From Xanthocytophaga flava (GTDB taxonomy: Bacteria; Bacteroidota; Bacteroidia; Cytophagales; 172606-1), in NCBI GenBank assembly GCA_030068525.1, contig JASJOS010000008.1, positions 1 through 64,000 of the forward strand: a stretch of DNA of 64,000 nt, given 5' to 3'. Both the position numbers and the translations under genes were made by a program. Numbering within the stretch: position 1 is the stretch's first letter; each line of letters starts with the position of its first letter. The notes beneath the pieces are model-generated. The model did no database searches. It was not told where the DNA came from and worked only from the letters and a program-made list of their open reading frames with translations. Shown here one piece after another: positions 9,190 through 16,698 of the stretch.

Positions 9190-9285
9190 TTCAGCCAAGT
9201 CGTCAGCCGGTTCATAGCATAGGTTACATGCAGGCTGTAGATAAAAAGATGCCAACAGGGAGGCTTTGACCTTTCTCTGGTATGG
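9190..9285 (-). repeat. decayed XRE-gene tail fragment, copy 4
   Basis: Minus-strand ERSKPPCWHLFIYSLHVTY aligns with EKGQSLPSCFFLFSMHITY of the XRE protein; the longest relic, extending into the third helix region. It follows the intact RAYT exactly as copy 3 follows the broken one. Confidence 0.6.
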
Positions 9286-9351
9286 ATGTAGGGAGTAAGG
9301 GATGTGTTCATACAAGCATGATAAATAGATAAAAAATAATCTTTACTAGCA

Positions 9352-9807
9352 ATGACAGCACAAGAAAAAGAGGAAAAACGCGAGAATTTTGTAGCTTGGG
9401 TAACATTCATTGAGGATCGTGTGGATGAATGGAAAGCGGGTTTACCAGAGTCTATATCCAGTAAGCTTACCTACAAGATTGATTCACTGGATGTGATCGA
9501 ATCGTACTTTCTGGCAAATTTTACACGTGATTCCATAAAGGATGTAGCCAACAAATATGCTATCGATGCATTTGCCTCCTACATAGGTGAAACCTTACGA
9601 CTCCATTGGCCAAATGCCAAATGGGTGATTGAATTAGATGACAAGGATAGTGTAGATTTCAATACGCCTGTAATCAAAGTGCCTGTCGGATCTGGCATTC
9701 CGCCCTATGCATTGGTGAGAAGAGTACTGCTGGAAAATAGAGGCAACTACCTTACTCATTTTTATCACCTGCGTCTTGGGTTCATTAATGATCCTGGTAC
9801 ATTGTGA
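9352..9807 (+). CDS. hypothetical protein, 151 aa
   Basis: Not recognised. A soluble, acidic protein with no signal peptide or membrane segment. It has an N-terminal amphipathic helix (EKEEKRENFVAWVTFIEDRV) and a central FASYIGETLRLHWPNAKWVIE stretch, similar in feel to small immunity-like or housekeeping proteins with a YIGE-type helix. It stands alone between the second RAYT unit and a lipoprotein gene 112 bases downstream on the same strand. Codon use looks native. Function cannot be assigned. Confidence 0.6.
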   Translation: MTAQEKEEKRENFVAWVTFIEDRVDEWKAGLPESISSKLTYKIDSLDVIESYFLANFTRDSIKDVANKYAIDAFASYIGETLRLHWPNAKWVIELDDKDSVDFNTPVIKVPVGSGIPPYALVRRVLLENRGNYLTHFYHLRLGFINDPGTL

Positions 9808-9919
9808 CAAACCGAAACGCACTGATAGAAAGATACCAACAGTTATTCACTACAATAGATACACAATGGCGGATTATCTTTTTATCTTTTCACCTTCTAA
9901 AACGATTGCTACAAAATAG

Positions 9920-10495
9920 ATGAGAACCAAAACGATAAAGAATGTAGCAATATTTTTTTCATTTTTTCTCCTTCTTTGGGGATGTGAAGAATTTTTCAGG
10001 AGGGAGATAGGAGGCTTTGCAGGGAGTTATCCATTTGTAGAGTATTGGGAGATAGAAGCCACCGAACAGGAAATCCTGGTGGCTATCAAAGAATTAAAGC
10101 AAGAGGACACTTTATTACAATCTCCTTATGACAAGGAATTAATCCCTGAGAGAAATTCTGAATATGACTGGGATTCTCCGGAAATGATTGAATATTCCAG
10201 GAAGGTGCAGACAGACTCCCTCTTACCACTACCACCTAAAACAGATGCAAACACAAAAGGCAGCTATTGGTTATACATAGACTTTTACTATAGTGATACC
10301 AGAGAAGTTGTTCATACCTGGACACGACCTGGCTTTGGTGGCATAACAACGTTTGCCTTAGTGAGTCTAAACGATAGGCTTATCAACAGAGACTATTGGT
10401 TCCTCGCGAATAAGTGGGAGATACATAAATTTAAAAAGCGAATCGTTGATAAAATTCAGGAAAAAATAGATAAAAAACGAGAGGCTACCAGCTAG
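9920..10495 (+). CDS. putative lipoprotein, 191 aa
   Basis: N-terminal hydrophobic helix ending LLLWGC is a lipoprotein signal peptide with the lipidated Cys near residue 22. The mature part starts acidic and contains repeated Trp/Tyr-rich strands (SYWLYIDFYYSDTREVVHTW), ending in a lysine-rich helix. No family recognised. Likely membrane-anchored and periplasm- or surface-facing. It follows the 151-residue hypothetical gene on the same strand. Confidence 0.65.
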   Translation: MRTKTIKNVAIFFSFFLLLWGCEEFFRREIGGFAGSYPFVEYWEIEATEQEILVAIKELKQEDTLLQSPYDKELIPERNSEYDWDSPEMIEYSRKVQTDSLLPLPPKTDANTKGSYWLYIDFYYSDTREVVHTWTRPGFGGITTFALVSLNDRLINRDYWFLANKWEIHKFKKRIVDKIQEKIDKKREATS

Positions 10496-10602
10496 TCAGT
10501 TAACCTGCTTTCTGGGTAATTGGGGCTCCCACTGAGTAATTGCCCATTTTGGATGTATCAGAAAAAACTGAAAGTATGTAAATAGAAGATTTGTACAAAG
10601 TA

Positions 10603-10638
10603 GTACACAAATGCCTTCTATAAAAGGTATTTGTGTAC
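10603..10638. terminator. strong hairpin, probable terminator
   Basis: 15-bp arms GTACACAAATGCCTT / AAGGTATTTGTGTAC with one mismatch and a 6-base loop, 108 bases after the lipoprotein stop. It lacks a clean T-run, so a processing or other structural role is possible. Confidence 0.6.
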
Positions 10639-10719
10639 ATTATTTCATTATTTCATTATTATTATCCCATTTACTTATTCTCATCTCTCACCCTCATCAT
10701 CGCACTCCCCTTCAGGTTT

Positions 10720-10800
10720 ATAGCATAGCTCCTTGCAGGCTGTAGAAGAACAAGCAGCCAGACAGGTTCATGCCTTTTTCCAGCTAGGAGATAGGAGATG
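10720..10800 (-). repeat. decayed XRE-gene tail fragment, copy 5
   Basis: Minus-strand GKRHEPVWLLVLLQPARSYAIN corresponds position by position to the KGQSLPSCFFLFSMHITYNVN region of the XRE protein. It lies in the 400-base gap before the HxlR gene, which otherwise holds only the hairpin at 10603. Confidence 0.5.
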
Positions 10801-10898
10801 TATAAAACTGGTATTGTCGGTACTATCCCATTAATTTTTAGACCTATACTGAAAAGAAGTAGTTTTTGACTTACGTTTCTCTCTATGTCATAAGTGCT

Positions 10899-11249
10899 CT
10901 ATTTGTAGTCAGCCTCCTTCGGCATTGTCACTACTTCATATTTTGAATTCCATTCTTTTATGCTTTCTAAAATTGGCAAAAAAGCCAATCCTTTTTCAGA
11001 CAACTTATACTCTACCCTTGGCGGTGTTTCTTTATACGCCACTCGTTCCAGTAATCCATCTTCTTCCAGCTCTTTTAACTGTTCGGTTAGTACCTTCCTT
11101 GAAATGTAGGGTACAATGGCATCTAACTGACCAAAACGAATGGTACGGGTGCCAATCACATTTATAATCATCGGCTTCCATTTATTACTAATCGTGCCAA
11201 TAGCTCTTGTAAAGGGGCAATTCGAATTGCAAAATCTGTCGTCTCTCAT
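10899..11249 (-). CDS. HxlR-family transcriptional regulator
   Basis: Winged-helix regulator of 116 residues. The family hallmarks CNSNCPFTRAIGTISNKWKP, RFGQLDAIVPYISRKVLTEQL, LEEDGLLERVAY and the wing PPRVEYKLSEKG are all present, with N-terminal cysteines that in related proteins sense reactive electrophiles or oxidants. It is divergent from an SDR gene (11357) and probably controls it through the shared 107-base intergenic region, which contains the dyad AGTTAC-N6-GTAACT. This gene/SDR arrangement recurs at 32183-33510 and 54089-55324. Confidence 0.9.
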   Translation of the reverse strand: MRDDRFCNSNCPFTRAIGTISNKWKPMIINVIGTRTIRFGQLDAIVPYISRKVLTEQLKELEEDGLLERVAYKETPPRVEYKLSEKGLAFLPILESIKEWNSKYEVVTMPKEADYK

Positions 11250-11263
11250 AGTGTAAAACTTGT

Positions 11264-11281
11264 AGTTACGAAATGGTAACT
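11264..11281. promoter_or_regulatory. candidate HxlR operator
   Basis: Perfect dyad AGTTAC-GAAATG-GTAACT in the divergent HxlR/SDR intergenic region, 15 bases upstream of the HxlR start. Spacing and symmetry suit a winged-helix dimer; assignment is inference. Confidence 0.45.
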
Positions 11282-11356
11282 AGAATAGACTATTATAGTT
11301 TCAAAAATAAATTATTGATAGTTCCTTTGTGAAACAAATACAAAAATAAGCTAAAA

Positions 11357-12115
11357 ATGAGTAAATTAAAAAACAAGGTAGCGATAGTTACTGGAGCATC
11401 AAAAGGAATTGGTGCAGCTATCGCTAAACACTTTGCCAGTGAAGGGGCAAAGGTTGTGGTCAATTATGCTTCTAGCAAAGAAGGAGCAGATAAAGTAGTG
11501 AAAGCCATAACCGACAATGGAGGTATAGCCATAGCAGTACAGGGCGATGTATCAAACGAAGCCGATGTAGCGAGGCTGTTTGCCGAAACAAAGAAAGCTT
11601 TTGGCACGTTAGATATTTTGGTAAACAACGCAGCTTTTCAAGGATATACACCTATTGAACAGGCATCGGTAGAAACTTTTCATCAGCATTTCAACGTCAA
11701 TGTTTTGGGAGCTATACTTGCTATTCAGGCGTCTTTGAAACTGTTTAGTGAGAAGGGTGGCAATATCATCAATATCAGTTCGGGTGCAAGTAAAATGCCT
11801 CTCCCTGCAGCTTCGTTGTACTCTGCAACAAAAGCAGCATTGGATGCCCTAACGATTGCATTGTCAAAAGAACTGGGTGCAAAACACATTCGTATCAATT
11901 CGATTTTGCCGGGTGCTACCCAAACAGAGGGGGCAACGAGTGCAGGTGTCACTACAGGCAGTGAGTATGAAACAATGTTTATTGCCAAAACACCACTTGG
12001 TCGTAGAGGTCAGCCCGAAGATATTGCGAAAGCTGCCGTATTTCTTGCTTCCGATGATGCAGCCTGGATTACCGGAGAGCAGATTTCCGTTTCGGGTGGT
12101 ATGTATGGGTTTTGA
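11357..12115 (+). CDS. SDR-family NAD(P)-dependent oxidoreductase
   Basis: Classical short-chain dehydrogenase of 252 residues. Cofactor motif TGASKGIGAAIA at about 13-24, NNAA near 87-90, catalytic Ser in INISSGA near 140 and YSATK near 155-159, and a C-terminal AAWITGEQISVSGGMYGF end typical of 3-oxoacyl-ACP-reductase/glucose-1-dehydrogenase-like members. Retention of Asn-Tyr-Ala-Ser after the second strand suggests NADP preference. Substrate unknown; the HxlR partner suggests a role in detoxifying a carbonyl or quinone. Paralogous to the SDR at 54572. Confidence 0.9.
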   Translation: MSKLKNKVAIVTGASKGIGAAIAKHFASEGAKVVVNYASSKEGADKVVKAITDNGGIAIAVQGDVSNEADVARLFAETKKAFGTLDILVNNAAFQGYTPIEQASVETFHQHFNVNVLGAILAIQASLKLFSEKGGNIINISSGASKMPLPAASLYSATKAALDALTIALSKELGAKHIRINSILPGATQTEGATSAGVTTGSEYETMFIAKTPLGRRGQPEDIAKAAVFLASDDAAWITGEQISVSGGMYGF

Positions 12116-12169
12116 ATGGATAAACTCCAAAAGAATGTCAATGGAGCCGCATCCATTATGCACCAAACT

Positions 12170-12198
12170 AAAAGCCGACTAACTACAAGTCGGCTTTT
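12170..12198 (+). terminator. Rho-independent terminator
   Basis: AAAAGCCGACT / AGTCGGCTTTT stem (11 bp) with a 7-base loop followed by GTATTTT, 55 bases after the SDR stop; it may also serve the convergent amidase gene. Confidence 0.85.
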
Positions 12199-12236
12199 GT
12201 ATTTTATTTCTTCCCGGCTAGTCTGAAATAGTGTTC

Positions 12237-12725
12237 CTACCTAAACAGATTACGCCATTCGATGGTATGTTCGGGAATGCCTAGTTGTTTAAGCCAAGTA
12301 GGAACAAAGAAGCTTGGACAGGCTTTGTTGGCAAATTGATTGTGTCCGGCAATCTTGATGTTGGGCGCATAGGTGAGTACTTCATGGATAATGGTTAGCA
12401 TGGTTTCGATTTGCTGGAGGGTGCGGGTGTCCTGGGCTTTGTGAAAGGTTTTGTCCAGACCTCCTACATAGCATAGGTGGCGGGAAATTGAGTTGATGCC
12501 TGCTACTCCATTGGTGATCTCGAAAGGGTCTATGGTCAGGTCGTTGTTATGCTTGACGAACTGGTGACGCGAGCCGTCTAGCAGGATCAGATCGGAGTAG
12601 CCGACTTGCTTCCAGCCATTGCCGTAGGGAATGGGAGCGGTGTGCCAGCGTTTCACATCTTCAGGGGAGACCCATCGTCCGGCAGGAGTGGCGGTGCAGT
12701 GAATGATTAGGTATTGGAAGTGCAT
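12237..12725 (-). CDS. phage-type N-acetylmuramoyl-L-alanine amidase (PGRP/Amidase_2)
   Basis: Peptidoglycan amidase of 162 residues, the endolysin type common in Bacteroidota phages. HFQYLIIHCTATPAG carries the first zinc ligand, then DVKRWH, GNGWKQVGYSDLILLDGS, and GHNQFANKACPSFFVPTWL with the second His and the Cys ligand. The ATG at 12725 is chosen because MHFQYLIIH is the normal domain edge; an upstream in-frame ATG at 12851 adds unrelated sequence. No signal peptide, so export would need a holin; a small membrane protein lies just upstream. It heads the lysis end of the phage-like block. Confidence 0.85.
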   Translation of the reverse strand: MHFQYLIIHCTATPAGRWVSPEDVKRWHTAPIPYGNGWKQVGYSDLILLDGSRHQFVKHNNDLTIDPFEITNGVAGINSISRHLCYVGGLDKTFHKAQDTRTLQQIETMLTIIHEVLTYAPNIKIAGHNQFANKACPSFFVPTWLKQLGIPEHTIEWRNLFR

Positions 12726-12912
12726 GGGTTTGTTATGTGTCGTGGTTTTTTGAAAGTGAATAGGACGTGTCGATACGTTGTGCTCTTCCCCAGGTTGTGT
12801 GTTATCACCAACCTGAATGGTGGGAAACAGGGTCGTTGGTGATAACACCAACGACGGGAACGAGTGGTTTATTGAAAGAGAAAAGGATGGGTTGTGAAGC
12901 CGTCCTGTTTTG

Positions 12913-13098
12913 TTATTTAGGATCTCTCATGGAGAAGAAACCTACTGTTGAAATGAAGGCTAGCAGCGAAACGAAAGCTTGTGTGTCGATGCGATTCAGC
13001 AGCCAGAGAATGTATCCTGAGAAAGTGAATAAACCCAGGGTCGAGGTTTTCCAGTTGTCTAGTACAAACTGGAGGTAGTCGTATATTGATTTTGCCAT
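12913..13098 (-). CDS. small holin-like membrane protein, 61 aa
   Basis: Two hydrophobic helices (TLGLFTFSGYILWLL and QAFVSLLAFISTVGFFS) joined by a short polar turn, with an amphipathic N-terminus and a basic end. Size and position immediately upstream of the amidase on the same strand suit a holin or holin-like pore. No sequence family is recognised with certainty. Confidence 0.5.
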   Translation of the reverse strand: MAKSIYDYLQFVLDNWKTSTLGLFTFSGYILWLLNRIDTQAFVSLLAFISTVGFFSMRDPK

Positions 13099-13167
13099 AG
13101 GGTTTTAAGGGTTAGGGGTGATATAATTGCTTGTTTGCCATCCGAATGATTGGGGTTATTTCGACCC

Positions 13168-13361
13168 AATGTAGGGGCGAACCCGCGTGTTCGCCCAGAT
13201 TGTCGCAGACCCTGTATGTGAATTTCCGACAATGTAGGGGCATCCCCTTGCGGGTGCCCGTCTTTCCCCACATGAATTATTGGATCAATCCGAAATGGTT
13301 CTCTGATATACCCAATCATTCGCGTATGGAACCAGGGCGATCTGCCAATCGCCCCTACAAG
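13168..13361. repeat. REP-like cluster (three palindromes)
   Basis: GTAGGGGCGAACCC..., GTAGGGGCATCCCC... and the facing GGGCGA...CGCCCCTAC. Fills most of the 300-base gap between the holin-like gene and the next; the spacer (ATCAATCCGAA...CCAATCATTCG) is shared with 21660-21730. Confidence 0.75.
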
Positions 13362-13401
13362 ATCGGATTATCCCATACATCGTTTGTGACATTCTGGCGA
13401 T

Positions 13402-13656
13402 TTACGGACCTTTGCAGGTATCCATAACCTGAAAAACAGGTGCATAGGTAAAGCTCTTCACATGTTTGATCTTCTCTACATCCAATGCTTGCACTGTGTG
13501 AGCTGCAACCTGTTTGGCTACAATCTGCTCAATCTGGTTATAGTCTATTACCTCACAAGTATACACCTCATCCGGGTTAAGCCTATGCTCTGTAAAGACG
13601 CCTACAGCTAAGCCGAGCACAAAACATAGGGCACTGAGTAAAATACGTATCTGCAT
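13402..13656 (-). CDS. small membrane-anchored protein, 84 aa
   Basis: N-terminal transmembrane helix (LLSALCFVLGLAVGVFT), then a polar domain with a helix EQIVAKQVAAHTVQALDVEKI and two cysteines (YTCEV, MDTCKGP). Resembles small spanin- or Rz-like envelope proteins in layout and lies in the lysis end of the phage-like block, but no family is recognised. Possible role in host envelope disruption is speculation. Confidence 0.45.
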   Translation of the reverse strand: MQIRILLSALCFVLGLAVGVFTEHRLNPDEVYTCEVIDYNQIEQIVAKQVAAHTVQALDVEKIKHVKSFTYAPVFQVMDTCKGP

Positions 13657-13787
13657 ACAATAGAATCGTTAGATCGAAGAAATGGAAACGGAATTATACG
13701 GTGTACTGAAAGTATGGCCTGAAAGAAAGAAGCAGTAGTAGTCTACTGCTTCCCTTTATCATACAAACTCAACAGTACTACCTTGGG

Positions 13788-14204
13788 TTAGGCAGGTAGT
13801 GTAGCCTTGTGAGTAGTGATAGAAGACATAGAGCCATCAATCACAAACAACCGTTGCTCGATCTCGTCCAGCTGCGATTCGTAGAGAATGACCGCTGTGG
13901 TACCGTATTGCAACTTGCGTTGCTCAGCAGTGAACAGCTTGTATTCTGCCTTCACTTTACGCGTTTCCATCTCGGTCTTGGTAGAGCCTTCGGGTAATAC
14001 AGCGATGATAGCTGTCAGTGAGTCTACTTCAGCAGTAGCAGAGGCTAGATTCGCTTCAATATCACTGGCCCGGTCAGAGGCATTGCCACGACTGCGGGTA
14101 ACTGCAATCTGCTTGTATTCCAGTTCGCTTTTTTGTTTGCTCAGATCGTCGAGTACTTTGTCACAATCTGCTTTGGATGTCAATAAGGTTAGCGTTAATG
14201 CCAT
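13788..14204 (-). CDS. coiled-coil hypothetical protein, 138 aa
   Basis: Unrecognised. Starting at the ATG at 14204 (MALTLTLLTSKADCDKVLDDL), nearly the whole sequence is predicted coiled coil: two long helices rich in Glu, Lys, Ala and Ser with an apex near LPEGSTKTEM, suggesting a helical hairpin. It resembles tail-fibre-chaperone or scaffold-like small phage proteins only in general composition. It is the first gene of the minus-strand group running toward the amidase. Confidence 0.55.
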   Translation of the reverse strand: MALTLTLLTSKADCDKVLDDLSKQKSELEYKQIAVTRSRGNASDRASDIEANLASATAEVDSLTAIIAVLPEGSTKTEMETRKVKAEYKLFTAEQRKLQYGTTAVILYESQLDEIEQRLFVIDGSMSSITTHKATLPA

Positions 14205-14394
14205 AAATGTATAAGTAGTTGAATAGTGAAACCTAATCACCAGTCAGTGTCCGGACTACTTGCTGATTGACTTTACAAATATCGGCATTAAATACATGCG
14301 TTTTTGAGCGTAGTTTTGATTATCAGAACTACGCTCAAAACACAGGTTTGATTTACTTTTAGTTACTTTGACTTACTGTTTGTCTTACAAGACA

Positions 14395-14465
14395 CTTCCC
14401 CTGTACCTGTCATGATCCAATTCAGGTTTAGGTCATATGTGATATGCATACTGAAAAGCGGAAAG
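14395..14465 (-). repeat. decayed XRE-gene tail fragment, copy 6
   Basis: Minus-strand FPLFSMHITYDLNLNWIMTG is the closest relic to the intact FFLFSMHITYNVNLNWLMTG and still open, but no helix-turn-helix coding precedes it. It lies in the 370-base gap upstream of the cupin gene; the rest of that gap (14205-14394) shows only an AT-rich divergent promoter-like region. Confidence 0.6.
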
Positions 14466-14577
14466 TGCTGATAGTCAGTTGTAAAAAGGGTTATAGACAA
14501 TCGTTTTCTGATTAGCTATCTTTCCTGAACTTTATCTATTCCGTAACGGTACTTGTTTTACTTAGCTAATACCTTCT

Positions 14578-15120
14578 ATGAACCGCCGATCCTTTCTTTC
14601 ACTGCCCGCACTGGCCCCTTTTTCGTTTATTCCCCTTTCGTTTGTCCATGATCGACCTGACAAAGGAATTCGGGTTGATGCTGGAAAGGACCGTTTTAAT
14701 AAAAGCTTTACCTATCTGGGTGCTCGCTTTGATCTGAAAGTTTCCGGAAAGGATACAGATGGCGCAATGTGTATCTATGATACTCTCCGGTTTGAGAAGA
14801 TAGGGCCACCTTTGCACAAACATACCAACCTGGACGAATGGTTTTTTGTGATGGAAGGAGAGTTTAAAGTACAGATTGGACAAGACATCTTTCGGCTTAA
14901 GGCTGGTGATAGTGTATTGGGTCCTCGCGGAGTAGCTCATACCTTTGTCAAAACCAGCGACACCGTTGGCCGTTTGCTGCTGATTCATCAACCAGCGGGA
15001 ACCATGGAAGAATATTTTGCACAGGTTATCCAGCTGAAAGATCCAACACCAGAGCAAAAGAAAGCATTGCTGGTAAAACACAACATGGAAGCAGTAGGGT
15101 CTGCTTTGTCGCCGGATTAA
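14578..15120 (+). CDS. cupin-domain protein with Tat-like signal
   Basis: Single cupin barrel of 180 residues. MNRRSFLSLPALAP resembles a twin-arginine signal start, so periplasmic export is likely. Cupin motif 1 is PPLHKHTNLDEWFFVMEG with two His and a Glu for metal, motif 2 is GDSVLGPRGVAHTF with the third His. A conserved C-terminal helix (PTPEQKKALLVKHNMEAVG) follows. Enzymatic role is unknown; related proteins are often quercetinase- or sensor-like. It runs with the polysaccharide deacetylase 118 bases downstream; both are on the opposite strand to the surrounding phage-like genes. Confidence 0.8.
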   Translation: MNRRSFLSLPALAPFSFIPLSFVHDRPDKGIRVDAGKDRFNKSFTYLGARFDLKVSGKDTDGAMCIYDTLRFEKIGPPLHKHTNLDEWFFVMEGEFKVQIGQDIFRLKAGDSVLGPRGVAHTFVKTSDTVGRLLLIHQPAGTMEEYFAQVIQLKDPTPEQKKALLVKHNMEAVGSALSPD

Positions 15121-15237
15121 TTGATTACCAGGTAGTAGAATTACAACATCTTCCTTCAGGAATTGATAAACATACTGACAAGAGTAGTCACATTCAAATT
15201 TATCCGGAACTTTACAGCATCACCAGGCAGCGTCCAA

Positions 15238-16047
15238 ATGAAACAGGTTATCTTTCTTTCTTGTGTGATATTTTCTGTGAGTGCGTTTTCACAAACGAAT
15301 AGCTCTCCCAAAAAGTCTGCTGCAAAAGCGATCATCTGTCTTACCTATGATGATGGCCTGGCCTCTCACTTGTCGGTAGCTGTACCACAACTGGATTCGG
15401 CTGGTTTAAAAGCAACCTTTTTTCTGAATTCCATTGCAGGCTCATCAGATGTGATCGGGCAAGCTTCTGTAGCAGTAGTAGGCTGGCAACGGGCTGCACA
15501 GAAAGGGCATGAACTGGGTAATCATACCTTGTTTCATCCCTGCCCTGAAAAACTAGGGTGGGAAAAGCAAGTGGCTATCGAGCAGTATACCCTTAAACGG
15601 ATTCTGGAAGAAGTGACGCTGTCCAATGCTCTGCTATCACTACTGGACAATAAGAAAACCAAACGAACATTTGCCTATCCTTGCAATAATGTGATAGTAG
15701 AAGGAAAAGACTATTCTGCTGAACTAAAAAAGACAGGTCTGATTAGCTATGCCAGAGGCGGCGGTGATCGTACCAGTATGGTCGCTGATTACAAAGCCCT
15801 TAATCCAATGCAGGTACCGAGCTGGCTGGTGGAAGAGGGAACTACACTGAATGAACTCATTGCCTTTGCCGAGAAGGTGAAACAGGCAGGTGGAATGGGC
15901 ATTTATCAGTTTCATGGCATTGGTGGAGAGTTTTTTCAGATAAGCAAAGAGACACACAAGCTTTTTCTACAGTATCTGAATGCGAATAAAGAGCATTACC
16001 AGGTGGCTACCTTTTCAGAGGCTATGAATAGTATAACGACTCGTTAA
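15238..16047 (+). CDS. polysaccharide deacetylase (NodB domain)
   Basis: Secreted carbohydrate de-N-acetylase of 269 residues. The ATG at 15238 is chosen because it gives a clean signal peptide (MKQVIFLSCVIFSVSAFSQ). NodB motif 1 CLTYDDGLASH carries the catalytic Asp pair, ATFFLN follows, and motif 2 ELGNHTLFHPC holds the metal histidines; TFAYPCNN and the late YQFHGIGGE supply motifs 3-5. These enzymes remove acetyl groups from chitin-like polymers or peptidoglycan and may act on cell wall or dietary glycans. It forms a likely two-gene unit with the cupin and ends before a strong terminator. Confidence 0.85.
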   Translation: MKQVIFLSCVIFSVSAFSQTNSSPKKSAAKAIICLTYDDGLASHLSVAVPQLDSAGLKATFFLNSIAGSSDVIGQASVAVVGWQRAAQKGHELGNHTLFHPCPEKLGWEKQVAIEQYTLKRILEEVTLSNALLSLLDNKKTKRTFAYPCNNVIVEGKDYSAELKKTGLISYARGGGDRTSMVADYKALNPMQVPSWLVEEGTTLNELIAFAEKVKQAGGMGIYQFHGIGGEFFQISKETHKLFLQYLNANKEHYQVATFSEAMNSITTR

Positions 16048-16109
16048 TTCCTCTGTTTTTTTTTGGCAAGCATTGAGCTGATGAGTGTTCGTTTGTGTAC
16101 TAGTTTTTG

Positions 16110-16153
16110 CCAGATACAGCAGAGACATAGGATCGTGCCTCTGCTGTATCTGG
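16110..16153. terminator. bidirectional terminator hairpin
   Basis: Perfect 15-bp arms CCAGATACAGCAGAG / CTCTGCTGTATCTGG with a 14-base loop, between the convergent deacetylase and XRE genes. No T-run, but position fits termination from both sides. Confidence 0.7.
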
Positions 16154-16167
16154 ACTCATTCACAAAA

Positions 16168-16413
16168 TTAACCCTTTACTGGCTCTGGATTACAGGTAGC
16201 CTGTCCACATCCGGTCATTAACCAATTCAAGTTTACATTGTAGGTGATATGCATGCTAAACAGAAAGAAGCAGGAGGGGAGGCTCTGGCCTTTCTCCAGG
16301 GTAGAGATATTGCTTTGATTAATTCCCATCCGGCGGACGAATTCGCGTTGAGAGAGCCCCGTTATTTCAGTACGTACATGGTGTATGCGTTGGCCTATTT
16401 CCTGTAAGTTCAT
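16168..16413 (-). CDS. small XRE-family regulator, 81 aa
   Basis: Helix-turn-helix protein consisting of little more than one HTH_3 domain: MNLQEIGQRIHHVRTEITGL, then SQREFVRRMGINQSNISTLEKGQSLPS (scaffold, recognition helix) and FLFSMHITYNVNLNWLMTG closing helix. The ATG at 16413 is used; an upstream frame to 16533 runs through the repeat array and is not credible coding. Its 5' region contains eight 18-bp palindromes at 28-bp period (16463-16689), so it probably binds them and regulates itself. It sits in the phage-like block like a repressor or Cro. Fragments of its C-terminal coding region are scattered over at least six other sites in the window. Confidence 0.85.
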   Translation of the reverse strand: MNLQEIGQRIHHVRTEITGLSQREFVRRMGINQSNISTLEKGQSLPSCFFLFSMHITYNVNLNWLMTGCGQATCNPEPVKG

Positions 16414-16462
16414 GGTCAAAGTTTTTAGATGAATTGATAGGTAAATGAATGGATATGTGTGT

Positions 16463-16689
16463 TGCGGTTTATTCACCGCACGAAATGTTTTGCGGTAAAT
16501 AAACCGCATGGACACTTTTGCGGTGAACTCCACTCACTGTCCCTGTGGCTGATAGCATCTGCGGTGTATTCTGATCACCTCTGTGTTTGCAGTGAATAAA
16601 CCGCAGTTTTATTTATGCGTGGAATACACCGCAAATGTTCAGATGCGTGGAATATACCGCAAAATTAGCACTGCGGTAAATTCCACGCA
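16463..16689. repeat. 28-bp-periodic array of 18-bp palindromes, array 1
   Basis: Eight sites start at 16463, 16491, 16519, 16560, 16588, 16616, 16644 and 16672: spacing 28, 28, 41, 28, 28, 28, 28. Each is 18 bp, begins TG, ends CA and has a GAATTC-like centre, e.g. TGCGGTTTATTCACCGCA and TGCGTGGAATACACCGCA; the 10-bp spacers are unrelated. Twenty-eight is not a multiple of three, so this is not coding. It lies 50 bases upstream of the XRE start and just beyond the end of the 149-residue phage-like gene. Most likely an operator array; iteron or recombination function is possible. Confidence 0.9.
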
Positions 16690-16698
16690 GGACTTGGT

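Noticed and set aside
13059-13319. 86-residue minus-strand open frame
   Set aside because: Runs through REP-like palindromes; composition follows the repeat.
16463-16689. CRISPR array
   Set aside because: Repeats are imperfect palindromes that vary at four to six positions and spacers are only 10 bp; no cas gene is near.
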